Below are positions 17,206 to 25,074 of a stretch of DNA of 64,000 nt, piece by piece. Within the stretch, counting starts at the first letter, position 1. Each line of letters starts with the position of its first letter. Under the pieces are notes generated by a model. The model saw only the letters and a program-made list of their open reading frames with translations, ran no database searches and was not told the DNA's origin. The stretch covers positions 992,001-1,056,000 of the forward strand of contig NZ_CP083560.1 of the NCBI RefSeq assembly GCF_025143825.1, written 5' to 3'. The stretch comes from Sulfitobacter sp. S223. GTDB taxonomy: Bacteria > Pseudomonadota > Alphaproteobacteria > Rhodobacterales > Rhodobacteraceae. Position numbers and translations under genes: made by a program.

Positions 17206-18078
17206 TCAGAGAATCCGTCCGGCCACGGCGTCCAGCTTGGCAACAAGCGCTGGATCACGCGCTTCAGGGCTGGTCATGACCGCGTATTCAAGTGCGCGGT
17301 CACAGCCATGAGGGCAGGGCGCGCGTTCGGTCCCCAGCAGCACGGGCAGGCGCGCAACCAGATTTCGGGCATTGGCGGCGTTGCCTTGTAATGTTTTGAT
17401 AATTTCGGATACGTCCACTTCTCCGTGATCGGGATGCCAGCTGTCATAATCGGTAATCATCGCGACAGAGGCATAGCAAAGTTCGGCCTCGCGGGCGAGC
17501 TTGGCCTCGGGCATGTTGGTCATACCAATCACGTCAGCACCCCAACTGTTGCGGTACATATTGCTTTCAGCCAACGTCGAAAACTGCGGTCCTTCCATCG
17601 CCAGATATGTGCCGCCACGGTGCACGGTCACGCCTGCGCCCTTTGCCGCTTCTTCGCAGGCGTCCGACAGACGCGGGCAGGTTGGATGCGCAACGCTCAC
17701 ATGTGCAACACAGCCGGTGCCAAAGAATGATTTTTCCCGTGCAAAGGTCCGGTCAATGAATTGGTCCACGATCACGAAATGCCCTGGTGCCAGCTCTTCT
17801 CGGAACGATCCGCACGCCGAGACTGAGATGATATCCGTACAGCCCAGCCGTTTGAGCGCGTCGATGTTCGCGCGGTAGGGCACGGTGGAGGGCGTGTGGA
17901 CGTGGCCGCGACCGTGACGTGGCAGAAAGGCCATTTCGATGCCTTCCAGCTTCCCGGTCAGGATCGCATCGGATGGGTCGCCCCAAGGCGTTTGTACGGT
18001 GGTCCATTGTGCATCCGTTAACCCGTCAATGTCATAAATGCCGGAGCCGCCGATTACTGCAATTTTTGTGGGTGTCAT
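17206..18078 (-). CDS. mtnP: S-methyl-5'-thioadenosine phosphorylase
   Basis: Cleaves methylthioadenosine, the by-product of polyamine and homoserine-lactone synthesis, to adenine and methylthioribose-1-phosphate. The 290-aa protein has the PNP/MTAP family 2 motifs: AVIGGSGIYDIDGL near the start, FLPRHGRGHVHTPSTVPYRANI, and the purine-binding TYLAMEGPQFSTLAESNMYR followed by GADVIGMTNMPEAKLAREAE. Length fits. It is first in a four-gene minus-strand set (mtnP, DUF2927, lysE-family, apt) in which adenine release and adenine salvage are encoded together. Confidence 0.94.
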   Translation of the reverse strand: MTPTKIAVIGGSGIYDIDGLTDAQWTTVQTPWGDPSDAILTGKLEGIEMAFLPRHGRGHVHTPSTVPYRANIDALKRLGCTDIISVSACGSFREELAPGHFVIVDQFIDRTFAREKSFFGTGCVAHVSVAHPTCPRLSDACEEAAKGAGVTVHRGGTYLAMEGPQFSTLAESNMYRNSWGADVIGMTNMPEAKLAREAELCYASVAMITDYDSWHPDHGEVDVSEIIKTLQGNAANARNLVARLPVLLGTERAPCPHGCDRALEYAVMTSPEARDPALVAKLDAVAGRIL

Positions 18079-18339
18079 GGGAGCCTCGATTTCTGGTTCA
18101 GCTTGCAGTTTGCCTTGGCTGGTGGATGGTGAAAAGCCCCAAAGCCCCCGTATTCACACGACAGTGAGGGGCCGGTGGCATCCCTTTCTCGGGCAAGCCA
18201 GACTTGCATTGCAATCTGTTGAGTGTCCCGAGCTGATGCCGCCGCACAAATGGCGGCCCTGACAGCGGGTTTTCTTTTGGTGCACTATGGTCTAGTTGCT
18301 GCGCAATACATCCCAATCCCCTACATCTCAGGAGAGATC
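18079..18339. promoter_or_regulatory. Divergent intergenic region mtnP / sulP
   Basis: This 261-bp stretch separates the divergent mtnP operon and the SulP transporter, so it must contain both promoters. A long plus-strand frame enters the transporter from 18223, but only the ATG at 18340 has a good ribosome binding site. I looked for riboswitch-like folding and saw only short GC-rich pairings that I would not call. Confidence 0.45.
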
Positions 18340-20016
18340 ATGGCGCGTAGTATCTTCCGCAGCTTTACCCAGAACCTGTCCTCCAAAAATATGGACGTGA
18401 CCGATTTGCGCTGGATGGGCCAGGATGGCTTTTCCGTATCGCGCATGCGGATCGAGCTTTTATCCGGCCTTACCGTGGCTCTTGCCTTGGTACCAGAGGC
18501 CGTTGCCTTTGCCTTTGTGGCGGGTGTCCACCCGTTGGTGGGTCTGTATGCGGCGTTTCTGGTGGGGCTGATCACTGCGCTGATCGGTGGCCGCCCGGGC
18601 ATGATTTCCGGCGCAACAGGTGCTTTGGCGGTGGTGATGGTGGCCTTGGTCAGCCAGCACGGGGTCGAATATCTGTTTGCGACCGTTGTGCTGATGGGGC
18701 TTTTACAGATTTTCGCTGGTGTCATGCAGTGGGGCAAGTTCATACGGCTGGTGCCGCATCCCGTTATGCTGGGCTTTGTAAACGGCCTCGCGATTGTGAT
18801 TTTTCTGGCGCAGATGGGCCAGTTCAAGGTGCCCGGTTCCATGGTCGATACCGGTCATGGGCTTGGTGGCGGGGAATGGCTTTCTGGAATGCCTATGGTA
18901 TTGATGCTGGCGCTTGTCGCGGCAACGATGGGGATCATCTGGGTTATGCCGCGCATCACCAAACTTGTGCCTGCGCCGCTTGCCGGGATTGGTATTGTCG
19001 CGGCCGTTGTTATCTTCACTGGTATGGATGTGCCGCGTGTTGGTGATCTGGCTTCCATTCAGGGTGGCCTGCCATCATTCCACAACCCGTTCGGCACTGG
19101 TGAAGGCCTTTATGGTACGGCTCTTGCGCCGATGAACCTTGAGACGCTGTACATCATCGCGCCCTATGCCGTGATCCTTGCGGCGATTGGCCTGATCGAA
19201 AGCCTTCTGACGCTTAACCTTGTCAGCGACATGACCGGCACGCGTGGCGGAGCAAGCCAGGAATGTGTCGCGCAGGGTGTTGCGAATACTGTGACCGGTT
19301 TCTTTGGCGGTATGGGCGGCTGCGCGATGATTGGTCAGTCGATGATCAACGTGAAGTCAGGCGGTCGGACGCGGGTGGCGGGGATTGCTGCCGCAGTTTT
19401 CCTTCTGTTATTTATCGTCGTCGCCGCACCATTGATCGAGCTTATCCCGCTAGCCGCGCTTGTTGGTGTGATGTTCATGGTCGTGATCGGCACATTCGCG
19501 TGGAACTCGTTGACGATCCTGCGCAAGGTGCCGCTGATGGATGCATTCGTGATCCTGCTGGTGACCGTCGTGACCGTGTACGAAGATCTGGCCGTCGCTG
19601 TTGTCGTGGGTGTGATCGTTAGTGCGCTGGCCTATGCGTGGAACAATGCACGTCGCATTCATGCCAAGACCTATGAAACACCGGAGGGCGCCAAAGTTTA
19701 TCAGGTGCAGGGGCCGCTGTTTTTCGGCTCAGCCGAAGGTTTTGCCGAACTCTTTGATGTGCGCAACGATCCTTCGGTGGTTATTGTAGATTTCGACGAC
19801 AGCCGAGTTGTAGATCAGTCCGCCTTGCAGGCGATTGAGGCAATTGCCGGTAAATACGAAGCCGCAGGCAAGCGTATCGAGCTGCGCCACCTAAGCCGTG
19901 ATTGTCATGCCTTGCTGACAAAGGCAGGTCACCTGATGGTCGATAGTGACGATGATCCGGACTATCAGGTTGCGGTGAATTATCAGGTGCGCACGGGTAT
20001 CCTGGGCGGTCACTAA
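18340..20016 (+). CDS. SulP family inorganic anion transporter with STAS domain
   Basis: A 558-aa SLC26/SulP-type transporter for sulfate, bicarbonate or a related anion. The first hydrophobic stretch carries LTVALALVPEAVAFAFVAGVHP and LVGLITALIGGRPGMISGATGA, typical of the gate region, followed by ten or more helices. The C-terminal cytoplasmic part (after about residue 430) is a STAS domain with VVIVDFDDSRVVDQSALQAI. I start at 18340, where AGGAGA precedes the ATG. The gene is single, ended by a bidirectional terminator. The exact anion cannot be assigned. Confidence 0.92.
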   Translation: MARSIFRSFTQNLSSKNMDVTDLRWMGQDGFSVSRMRIELLSGLTVALALVPEAVAFAFVAGVHPLVGLYAAFLVGLITALIGGRPGMISGATGALAVVMVALVSQHGVEYLFATVVLMGLLQIFAGVMQWGKFIRLVPHPVMLGFVNGLAIVIFLAQMGQFKVPGSMVDTGHGLGGGEWLSGMPMVLMLALVAATMGIIWVMPRITKLVPAPLAGIGIVAAVVIFTGMDVPRVGDLASIQGGLPSFHNPFGTGEGLYGTALAPMNLETLYIIAPYAVILAAIGLIESLLTLNLVSDMTGTRGGASQECVAQGVANTVTGFFGGMGGCAMIGQSMINVKSGGRTRVAGIAAAVFLLLFIVVAAPLIELIPLAALVGVMFMVVIGTFAWNSLTILRKVPLMDAFVILLVTVVTVYEDLAVAVVVGVIVSALAYAWNNARRIHAKTYETPEGAKVYQVQGPLFFGSAEGFAELFDVRNDPSVVIVDFDDSRVVDQSALQAIEAIAGKYEAAGKRIELRHLSRDCHALLTKAGHLMVDSDDDPDYQVAVNYQVRTGILGGH

Positions 20017-20037
20017 TCCCGGCACCGACACAAAAAA

Positions 20038-20074
20038 GCCCCGCTAACATAAACGTTAGCGGGGCTTTTCTTTT
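20038..20074. terminator. Bidirectional Rho-independent terminator
   Basis: A perfect 11-bp stem, gccccgctaac (20038-20048) with gttagcggggc (20055-20065), has a 6-nt loop. It is flanked by an A-run on the left and a T-run on the right, so it can serve both the SulP gene from the left and the AhpD-like gene from the right. Confidence 0.9.
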
Positions 20075-20082
20075 GTAAGATA

Positions 20083-20652
20083 TCAGACTTTCAGCGGCGT
20101 TTCGCTGCGTGTCCATGCCAAAGGCTTAACCGCATCATCAAGCGGCGTTTCCGCAACGTGGTTCACATAGTTGGACATGGTTTTCTGGGCGATGCCGAGG
20201 ATCACATCAAGTACCGCGCGGTGGCCATAGCCTGCTGCGAAGAACTCGGACATTTGGGCATCGTCTACGTTGCCGCGACCGCGCACCATGCGAAGGGTAA
20301 AGGTACGCAGTGCTTCAAGCTTGTCCGAGGGCAGGGGGGTTTCGGTGCGAAGTGCGTGTGTGATCGCGTCATCAACCTTCATCATTTTCGCGATGCCGGA
20401 GTGTGCTGGCACACAGTAATGGCATTCGTGTTCGACGTTGATTGACTGCCAAACCACGGTCAGCTCGTCTGCGTCGAAATCGGTCTCGGTGAACAGCTTG
20501 TGCAGCAGTTGGTACCCTTCAAGCATCTGGGGGCTTTCCGCCATTACTTTGTGAAGGCCGGGCAGGCGGCCAAAAGCGGCCTGTGACTTCTCAAGCAAGG
20601 GCTTGGAGCCTTCCGGGGCGCTGTCGATGTCGTGTGATGGAAAGTCGGTCAT
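20083..20652 (-). CDS. Carboxymuconolactone decarboxylase/AhpD-like protein
   Basis: A 189-aa alkylhydroperoxidase-like protein. The family active site is visible as NVEHECHYCVPAHS, giving C77-x-x-C80 and H84 together with the preceding glutamates, the arrangement used for peroxide reduction or thiol-disulfide chemistry in AhpD-type proteins. It starts at the ATG at 20652, divergent from a TetR-family regulator, with two copies of a 16-bp near-palindrome between them. Control of this gene by that regulator is the obvious inference. True substrate unknown. Confidence 0.88.
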   Translation of the reverse strand: MTDFPSHDIDSAPEGSKPLLEKSQAAFGRLPGLHKVMAESPQMLEGYQLLHKLFTETDFDADELTVVWQSINVEHECHYCVPAHSGIAKMMKVDDAITHALRTETPLPSDKLEALRTFTLRMVRGRGNVDDAQMSEFFAAGYGHRAVLDVILGIAQKTMSNYVNHVAETPLDDAVKPLAWTRSETPLKV

Positions 20653-20700
20653 GGGTCAGGTCCTTTGGGAATTATTTAGATGAGTCGGAATTAGCCTTTC

Positions 20701-20716
20701 TTGAGTGATCGTTCAA
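20701..20716. promoter_or_regulatory. Putative TetR operator, copy 1
   Basis: The near-palindrome TTGAGTGATCGTTCAA lies between divergent AhpD-like and TetR genes. A second copy differing at one base follows 24 bp later. Repetition, dyad symmetry and placement next to a TetR gene together suggest a regulator binding site. Confidence 0.7.
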
Positions 20717-20724
20717 GTATATAG

Positions 20725-20740
20725 TTGAGTGACCGTTCAA
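20725..20740. promoter_or_regulatory. Putative TetR operator, copy 2
   Basis: TTGAGTGACCGTTCAA repeats copy 1 with one change. It ends 13 bp before the TetR start codon, so binding here would directly block the tetR promoter or translation start, consistent with autoregulation. Confidence 0.7.
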
Positions 20741-20753
20741 CTATTGGTGATCT

Positions 20754-21326
20754 ATGGCCAGAAGACCCGAATATGACCGCGAAGCACTAATTGATGCCGC
20801 AAGGGACCTGTTTTGGCAGCAGGGGTGGGCTGGGACATCCATGAAAGACCTCGAGCGTGTTCTAAAGCTCAAACCGGGCAGCTTTTATGCTGCCTTCGGC
20901 TCCAAGGACGCGCTGTATGGGTTGGCAATGGATCGCTATGCCCGCGACGGCTCTGCGCGGCTTGCCGCGTTGGAGGCCGAGTTCGGAGCGCTGGGCGCGC
21001 TCAAGCGGCAACCGATGGCTGTTGTGTCTGGGGCGGGTAAGACGCGGGCCTGTATGCTGGCCAAGACCTACGTGGAAATGCTGGGTACAAACAATGATCT
21101 GGGGTTAAAGGCCGCGGAACGCCTGTCCGAAATGGAGACGCGTTTTGCGGCGCTCTTTGCTGCCGCACAGGAAAATGGCGATATATCCAAAGACCACGAT
21201 CCAAAGCTGTTGGCGCAGCGGTATCAATCGGATCTGGTGGGGCTACGCATCATGGCGGAACGCGCCGATGTGGATGCCATAGCCCTCGCGCAGGCTATGG
21301 CAGATGATCTTGATCGTTTGGGGTAG
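20754..21326 (+). CDS. TetR family transcriptional regulator
   Basis: A 190-aa repressor-type regulator. The N-terminal helix-turn-helix covers roughly residues 8-54 (REALIDAARDLFWQQGW, then AGTSMKDLERVLKLKPGSFYAAFGSKDALY), matching the TetR consensus including the terminal FGSKD. The C-terminal ligand domain resembles the AcuR/YxaF-like subgroup (LAKTYVEML). It is divergent from the AhpD-like gene and preceded by two copies of a 16-bp dyad that is probably its operator. Inducer unknown. Confidence 0.92.
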   Translation: MARRPEYDREALIDAARDLFWQQGWAGTSMKDLERVLKLKPGSFYAAFGSKDALYGLAMDRYARDGSARLAALEAEFGALGALKRQPMAVVSGAGKTRACMLAKTYVEMLGTNNDLGLKAAERLSEMETRFAALFAAAQENGDISKDHDPKLLAQRYQSDLVGLRIMAERADVDAIALAQAMADDLDRLG

Positions 21327-21330
21327 GTGA

Positions 21331-21936
21331 TCAATCGTCGGGGCGGACGATCTCGAATACTTCGCGGACTGCGGTATAATCGCGATAGCCAAGGCGGCTG
21401 AGCGGGACATATCGGGTCACATCAAAGCGGCCGTCGACCACACAATCATCACGCAGGTGAACGCCAATGACTTCGCCAAAACAAACAAAGTTTGCTGCAC
21501 CTTCAATCTGAACGATCTGGGTCATCTTACATTCAAGCGCTGCGGGCGCGTTGCCGACGCGGGGGGCATTGATCGCTTCACATTCGGCTTTCTCGATACC
21601 GGCGTGGGCAAATTCATCCGTGCCATGGGGCAACGTAGCCGAGGATGCATTCATGGCGTCGCGCGCGGCATACTCAACGATATTCACGCAAAACACGCCG
21701 GTCTCGCGGATATTGGCCATGGAATCCTTGGTCCCGTCCACGTCGTCTTTTACGCCTGTTGAGGCAAACATCACTTGCGGGGGGACATAGGCGACCCCGT
21801 TGAAAAAGGAATAGGGTGCAATGTTGTCGCGCCCCTGCGCATCGCGGGTAGAGATCCAGCCGATGGGGCGTGGCGTGACGATTGCGTTGAATGGATTATG
21901 CGGCAGGCCATGGCCGTCGGCTGGGCGGTAGAACAT
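21331..21936 (-). CDS. Flavin reductase family protein (FMN-binding split barrel)
   Basis: A 201-aa protein of the flavin reductase/FMN-binding split-barrel family. Characteristic segments are NAIVTPRPIGWISTRDAQGRDNIAPYSFFNGV near the N-terminus and KDSMANIRETGVFCVNIV in the middle, which form the FMN site. Members reduce flavin for a partner oxygenase or act as stand-alone NAD(P)H oxidoreductases; no partner is adjacent. It ends 4 bp from the tetR stop (convergent) and diverges from the next GNAT gene. Confidence 0.88.
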   Translation of the reverse strand: MFYRPADGHGLPHNPFNAIVTPRPIGWISTRDAQGRDNIAPYSFFNGVAYVPPQVMFASTGVKDDVDGTKDSMANIRETGVFCVNIVEYAARDAMNASSATLPHGTDEFAHAGIEKAECEAINAPRVGNAPAALECKMTQIVQIEGAANFVCFGEVIGVHLRDDCVVDGRFDVTRYVPLSRLGYRDYTAVREVFEIVRPDD

Positions 21937-22022
21937 TTTTCGCGGGTCTTTCTGTTGTTATTGAATACAGAGCTAGCGCCGTGATAGGCCGCTGACCAGT
22001 AGAAAACTCCGGAGCGCCGACG

Positions 22023-22508
22023 TTGTACGAGCTTGCCGCCGAAAATGCAGATGACCTTTGGGAGGTAGAAGCGCTTTATGACACGTGCTTTGCACCGGGG
22101 CGCACTGCTTTGTCATCCTACCGATTGCGTGAAGGTGTTCCGCCGGTTTCGGGGCTCAGCCTTGTGGCGCGTGACGAGCTGGATATTCTGGCCGGTGCAA
22201 TCCGGTTCTGGCCCGTTCTGGTTGGTGGACATACTTCATTGCTTTTGGGGCCGGTTGCTGTGCACCCCACCCGGCAGGGCGAAGGATTGGGGGCTTTGCT
22301 GATCGAAACCTCGCTGGAGCTTGCCGGCCCTCAGGGGTGGGATCGCGTGATGTTGGTTGGGGATGCCCCCTATTACGGGCGCTACGGATTTGAGCGGTTG
22401 GATAATGTGATCATGCCGCCCCCCACGAATCCCGACCGTGTGTTGGGGCGTGCCTTGCGCGAAGGCGCTTGGGACGGAATAGCGGGCGAGGTTACGCGCG
22501 TGCGTTGA
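22023..22508 (+). CDS. GNAT family N-acetyltransferase
   Basis: A 161-aa acetyltransferase of the YhbS type. The acetyl-CoA-binding stretch is LLLGPVAVHPTRQGEGLGALLIETSL near residues 74-100, followed by VMLVGDAPYYGRYGF. The start is a TTG at 22023, preceded by GGAG; no in-frame ATG gives a full N-terminal strand. It lies upstream of an EcsC-family gene with a 44-bp gap. The acceptor is unknown. Confidence 0.85.
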   Translation: MYELAAENADDLWEVEALYDTCFAPGRTALSSYRLREGVPPVSGLSLVARDELDILAGAIRFWPVLVGGHTSLLLGPVAVHPTRQGEGLGALLIETSLELAGPQGWDRVMLVGDAPYYGRYGFERLDNVIMPPPTNPDRVLGRALREGAWDGIAGEVTRVR

Positions 22509-22552
22509 AAAAGCCCGCCACTTCGCCCACATAGAAGGTGAAGGAGACCCCG

Positions 22553-23314
22553 ATGCAAAAAAGCCAGTTACCTGCGGCGATCGACGTTGAAGCCGAACTT
22601 GATAGGATCGCGCGCCGCTATAAGGCTGCGGGCGGGGTTGGGATCAATGTTCTCAATCTGATCGGCGGGCAAGCCGAAAACCTGTTGGAGCGGCTGCCGG
22701 CCAGCGTCCGCAAACAGCTTGAGGGCGCCACTGTGCGCGCTTTGGATCACGCGATGAGCGCGGCCCACAAAAGCCGTGGCCATGTGCCGGATCAGGCCTC
22801 TTGGCTGAACTCGGCGGTGTCGGCTGCGATGGGCGCAGTGGGAGGTGCAGGCGGTTTGCCGACCGCGCTGGCGGAGTTGCCAGTGACGACGACATTGCTG
22901 TTGCGCGTGATTGAAGGCGTTGCGGTCGAACACGGTTTTGACCCCGACCTTGAATCAGTTCGCTTTGATTGTGTGCAGGTCTTCTCTGCGGCGGGACCAC
23001 TGTCAGAGGATGACGGATCTGACCTTGCATTTCTTACAGCGCGGATTGCGCTGTCCGGGAAAGCAGTCCAGTCGATCATCCATAAGGTTGCACCACGCTT
23101 GGCGGTCGTTATGGGGCAAAAGCTGGCAGCCCAGACTGTGCCTGTTCTGGGCGCTGTAGCAGGGGCTGCGACGAACTATGCCTACACCAGCTATTATCAG
23201 GATATGGCGCATGTGCATTTCGGGTTGCGCAAGCTGGCGATTGAGGCGGATGTCACGCCAGAAGAGCTGAACAAGCGGCTTGTCGTGAAGATGCGGGAAC
23301 TGGCCTTGGCCTGA
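22553..23314 (+). CDS. EcsC family protein
   Basis: A 253-aa protein of the EcsC family, named after a Bacillus protein of unclear function in the Ecs ABC-transporter locus. Two alanine/glycine-rich amphipathic regions (AVSAAMGAVGGAGGLPTALAELPVTTTLLLRVI and VAPRLAVVMGQKLAAQTVPVLGAVAGA; both given here only as landmarks) are typical and suggest membrane association. I choose the ATG at 22553 because AAGGAGA lies five bases upstream; an in-frame GTG lies at 22538. No neighbouring transporter explains its role. Confidence 0.82.
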   Translation: MQKSQLPAAIDVEAELDRIARRYKAAGGVGINVLNLIGGQAENLLERLPASVRKQLEGATVRALDHAMSAAHKSRGHVPDQASWLNSAVSAAMGAVGGAGGLPTALAELPVTTTLLLRVIEGVAVEHGFDPDLESVRFDCVQVFSAAGPLSEDDGSDLAFLTARIALSGKAVQSIIHKVAPRLAVVMGQKLAAQTVPVLGAVAGAATNYAYTSYYQDMAHVHFGLRKLAIEADVTPEELNKRLVVKMRELALA

Positions 23315-23403
23315 ATGCGGATGAAGCGCGCGCGGCTGGCTTTGCGGATGTTTTGCGTTTAAACGCACTTGCTAACCGGTTTTTGAAGGATCATAGGCAA
23401 AAT

Positions 23404-23874
23404 ATGGTTACACAAATGCCGATCTCGCTTCATGGGGGCGCAAAAGACAGCGCGCGCACGCAGTTCGCCGCGCTGTGCTGGCGTAAACGGCGGGGCAAAG
23501 TGCAAATTCTTCTTGTCACTTCAAGGCGTCGCAAGCGCTGGATTGTCCCGAAGGGTTGGCCCATGGATGGTAAGACACCTGCTCAATGTGCAGCAATCGA
23601 GGCCTGGGAGGAGGCGGGCGTTGTTGGCACGGCCAGTGATACCTGCATCGGCGTCTATTCCTATGCACGTACCCGCGAAGAGGAAGAAGATTTTCCGTGT
23701 CTTGCAATGCTGTATCCGATCAAAGTGAAGTCGTTGAAAAAGAAATTCCCTGAAGTGAAAGACCGCCGCCGGAAATGGGTGTCTCGTAAGAAGGCGGCCA
23801 AAATGTTGCCGCATAAAGAGCTGGCCAAGCTGATAATGGGCTTTTCCCCTGTTTCAGAGCCAAAGCCCGCTTGA
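23404..23874 (+). CDS. Nudix hydrolase
   Basis: A protein of about 156 aa with a Nudix fold of the diphosphoinositol-polyphosphate phosphohydrolase-like bacterial type. The Nudix-box region reads PKGWPMDGKTPAQCAAIEAWEEAGV. The REUxEE core is kept as IEAWEE with Ile in place of Arg, and the upstream glutamate position is Gln, so the metal site is slightly divergent. I start at the ATG at 23404 (MVTQMPISLHGG); a TTG 17 codons upstream is possible. Substrate unknown; likely a nucleoside or inositol diphosphate. Confidence 0.82.
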   Translation: MVTQMPISLHGGAKDSARTQFAALCWRKRRGKVQILLVTSRRRKRWIVPKGWPMDGKTPAQCAAIEAWEEAGVVGTASDTCIGVYSYARTREEEEDFPCLAMLYPIKVKSLKKKFPEVKDRRRKWVSRKKAAKMLPHKELAKLIMGFSPVSEPKPA

Positions 23875-23931
23875 CCTGCTGGGCGATGACGCCACATCGT
23901 GATACACTGCAGCTAGATTTAGGAATGGAAC

Positions 23932-24336
23932 ATGATCCGCTATGCGTTGAAATGTCGGGAGGGCCATGAATTCGAAAGCTGGTTCAAGTCGGCTTCGGCG
24001 TTTGACGTATTGTTGGCTGGCGGCCATGTCACCTGCGTCTCCTGTGGTACAAGTGATGTGCAAAAGGCGCTGATGACACCAAGGGTTGGCGCTGCAGTCG
24101 CGCCGTCGAAGCAAGACAAGAATTCCGAACTGATCGCAAACATGCGCCGCGAGGTTGAGGAAAATGCAACCTATGTCGGGGGCGAGTTTGCTCAAAAAGC
24201 CCGCGACATGCACGAAGGCGTGTCCCCTGAAACTTCGATCTACGGCGAGGCAAGTGCCGACGAAGCGCGCGCGCTCCTTGATGATGGGGTGCCTGTGCTG
24301 CCACTTCCCTTCAAGCCCAAACAGAAAATGCAATAA
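23932..24336 (+). CDS. DUF1178 family protein
   Basis: A 134-aa conserved proteobacterial protein of unknown function. It has the typical start MIRYALKCREGHEFESWFKSASAFD and a CxxC pair in VTCVSCGTSDVQKALMTPRV, together with the N-terminal Cys forming a probable zinc ribbon. The C-terminal part contains the conserved YGEASADEARALLDDGVPVLPLP. It is 16 bp before an SDR gene, so co-transcription is likely. Confidence 0.9.
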   Translation: MIRYALKCREGHEFESWFKSASAFDVLLAGGHVTCVSCGTSDVQKALMTPRVGAAVAPSKQDKNSELIANMRREVEENATYVGGEFAQKARDMHEGVSPETSIYGEASADEARALLDDGVPVLPLPFKPKQKMQ

Positions 24337-24352
24337 CCCCGAGGATTGATCG

Positions 24353-24997
24353 ATGACAGTTGTGATTACAGGTGCAAGCCGTGGCATTGGTGCAGGTCTT
24401 GCCGCGTATTACCGCGATCAGGGTGTTGATGTGATGGGGACCGGACGTTCTGTCACGGCTGATATCACGCTGGACGTCACCCAGCCCTCAAGCCACACAG
24501 AGATGGCGGAAAAGCTGGGCGAACAAGCGGTTGAACTGCTAGTTTGTAACGCGGGTGTCTATCTTGACAAGGGCGCTGATCTGGACAGCGGCTATGGTGC
24601 AGATATTTGGGCGCAAAGCTTTGCTACTAATGTGACAGGTGTGTTTTTAAGCATTCAGGCGCTGTTGCCGCATCTGCGTCGTGCTGCGAACCCGCGGATC
24701 GCGATTATTTCATCGCAGATGGCATCGTCCGAACTTGCCCCCGGTGGCAGCTATATTTACCGCGCATCGAAGGCTGCTGTGTTGAATCTAGGGCGCAATC
24801 TGTCAACCGATCTCAAGGCCCAAGGCATTGCGGTGGGTATCTATCACCCTGGTTGGGTGCAGACGGATATGGGCGGTTCCTCCGCCGCGATCACGGTGGA
24901 TGAGGCGGTCGCAGGCCTGACAGAGCGGTTTGCGGCGCTCAACATCAAGACGACAGGCTGCTTCGAAACATGGGACGGTCGTGCGCATCCCTACTAA
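24353..24997 (+). CDS. SDR family oxidoreductase
   Basis: A 214-aa short-chain dehydrogenase/reductase. The NAD(P)-binding motif TGASRGIG is at residues 6-13, NAG at 66-68, the catalytic serine lies in IISSQM around 120, and the YxxxK pair is Y136/K140. The chain is short for the family but complete in its motifs, like the CsgA/sniffer-type carbonyl reductases. It follows the DUF1178 gene by 16 bp. The substrate cannot be inferred. Confidence 0.9.
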   Translation: MTVVITGASRGIGAGLAAYYRDQGVDVMGTGRSVTADITLDVTQPSSHTEMAEKLGEQAVELLVCNAGVYLDKGADLDSGYGADIWAQSFATNVTGVFLSIQALLPHLRRAANPRIAIISSQMASSELAPGGSYIYRASKAAVLNLGRNLSTDLKAQGIAVGIYHPGWVQTDMGGSSAAITVDEAVAGLTERFAALNIKTTGCFETWDGRAHPY

Positions 24998-25074
24998 TGG
25001 CTTGTCCCTAGTGATCTTGCGCCTGCGCCTCCGCTCGCGTAAAGCCATCGCGGAATGACAACAGCGAGGGTCTG

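Noticed and set aside
18223-18339. 39-codon N-terminal extension of the SulP transporter
   Set aside because: The extension lacks a ribosome binding site, whereas AGGAGA precedes the ATG at 18340.
18079-18339. Riboswitch upstream of mtnP or the SulP gene
   Set aside because: I saw no conserved aptamer core of the SAM family or other classes, only short GC-rich pairings.
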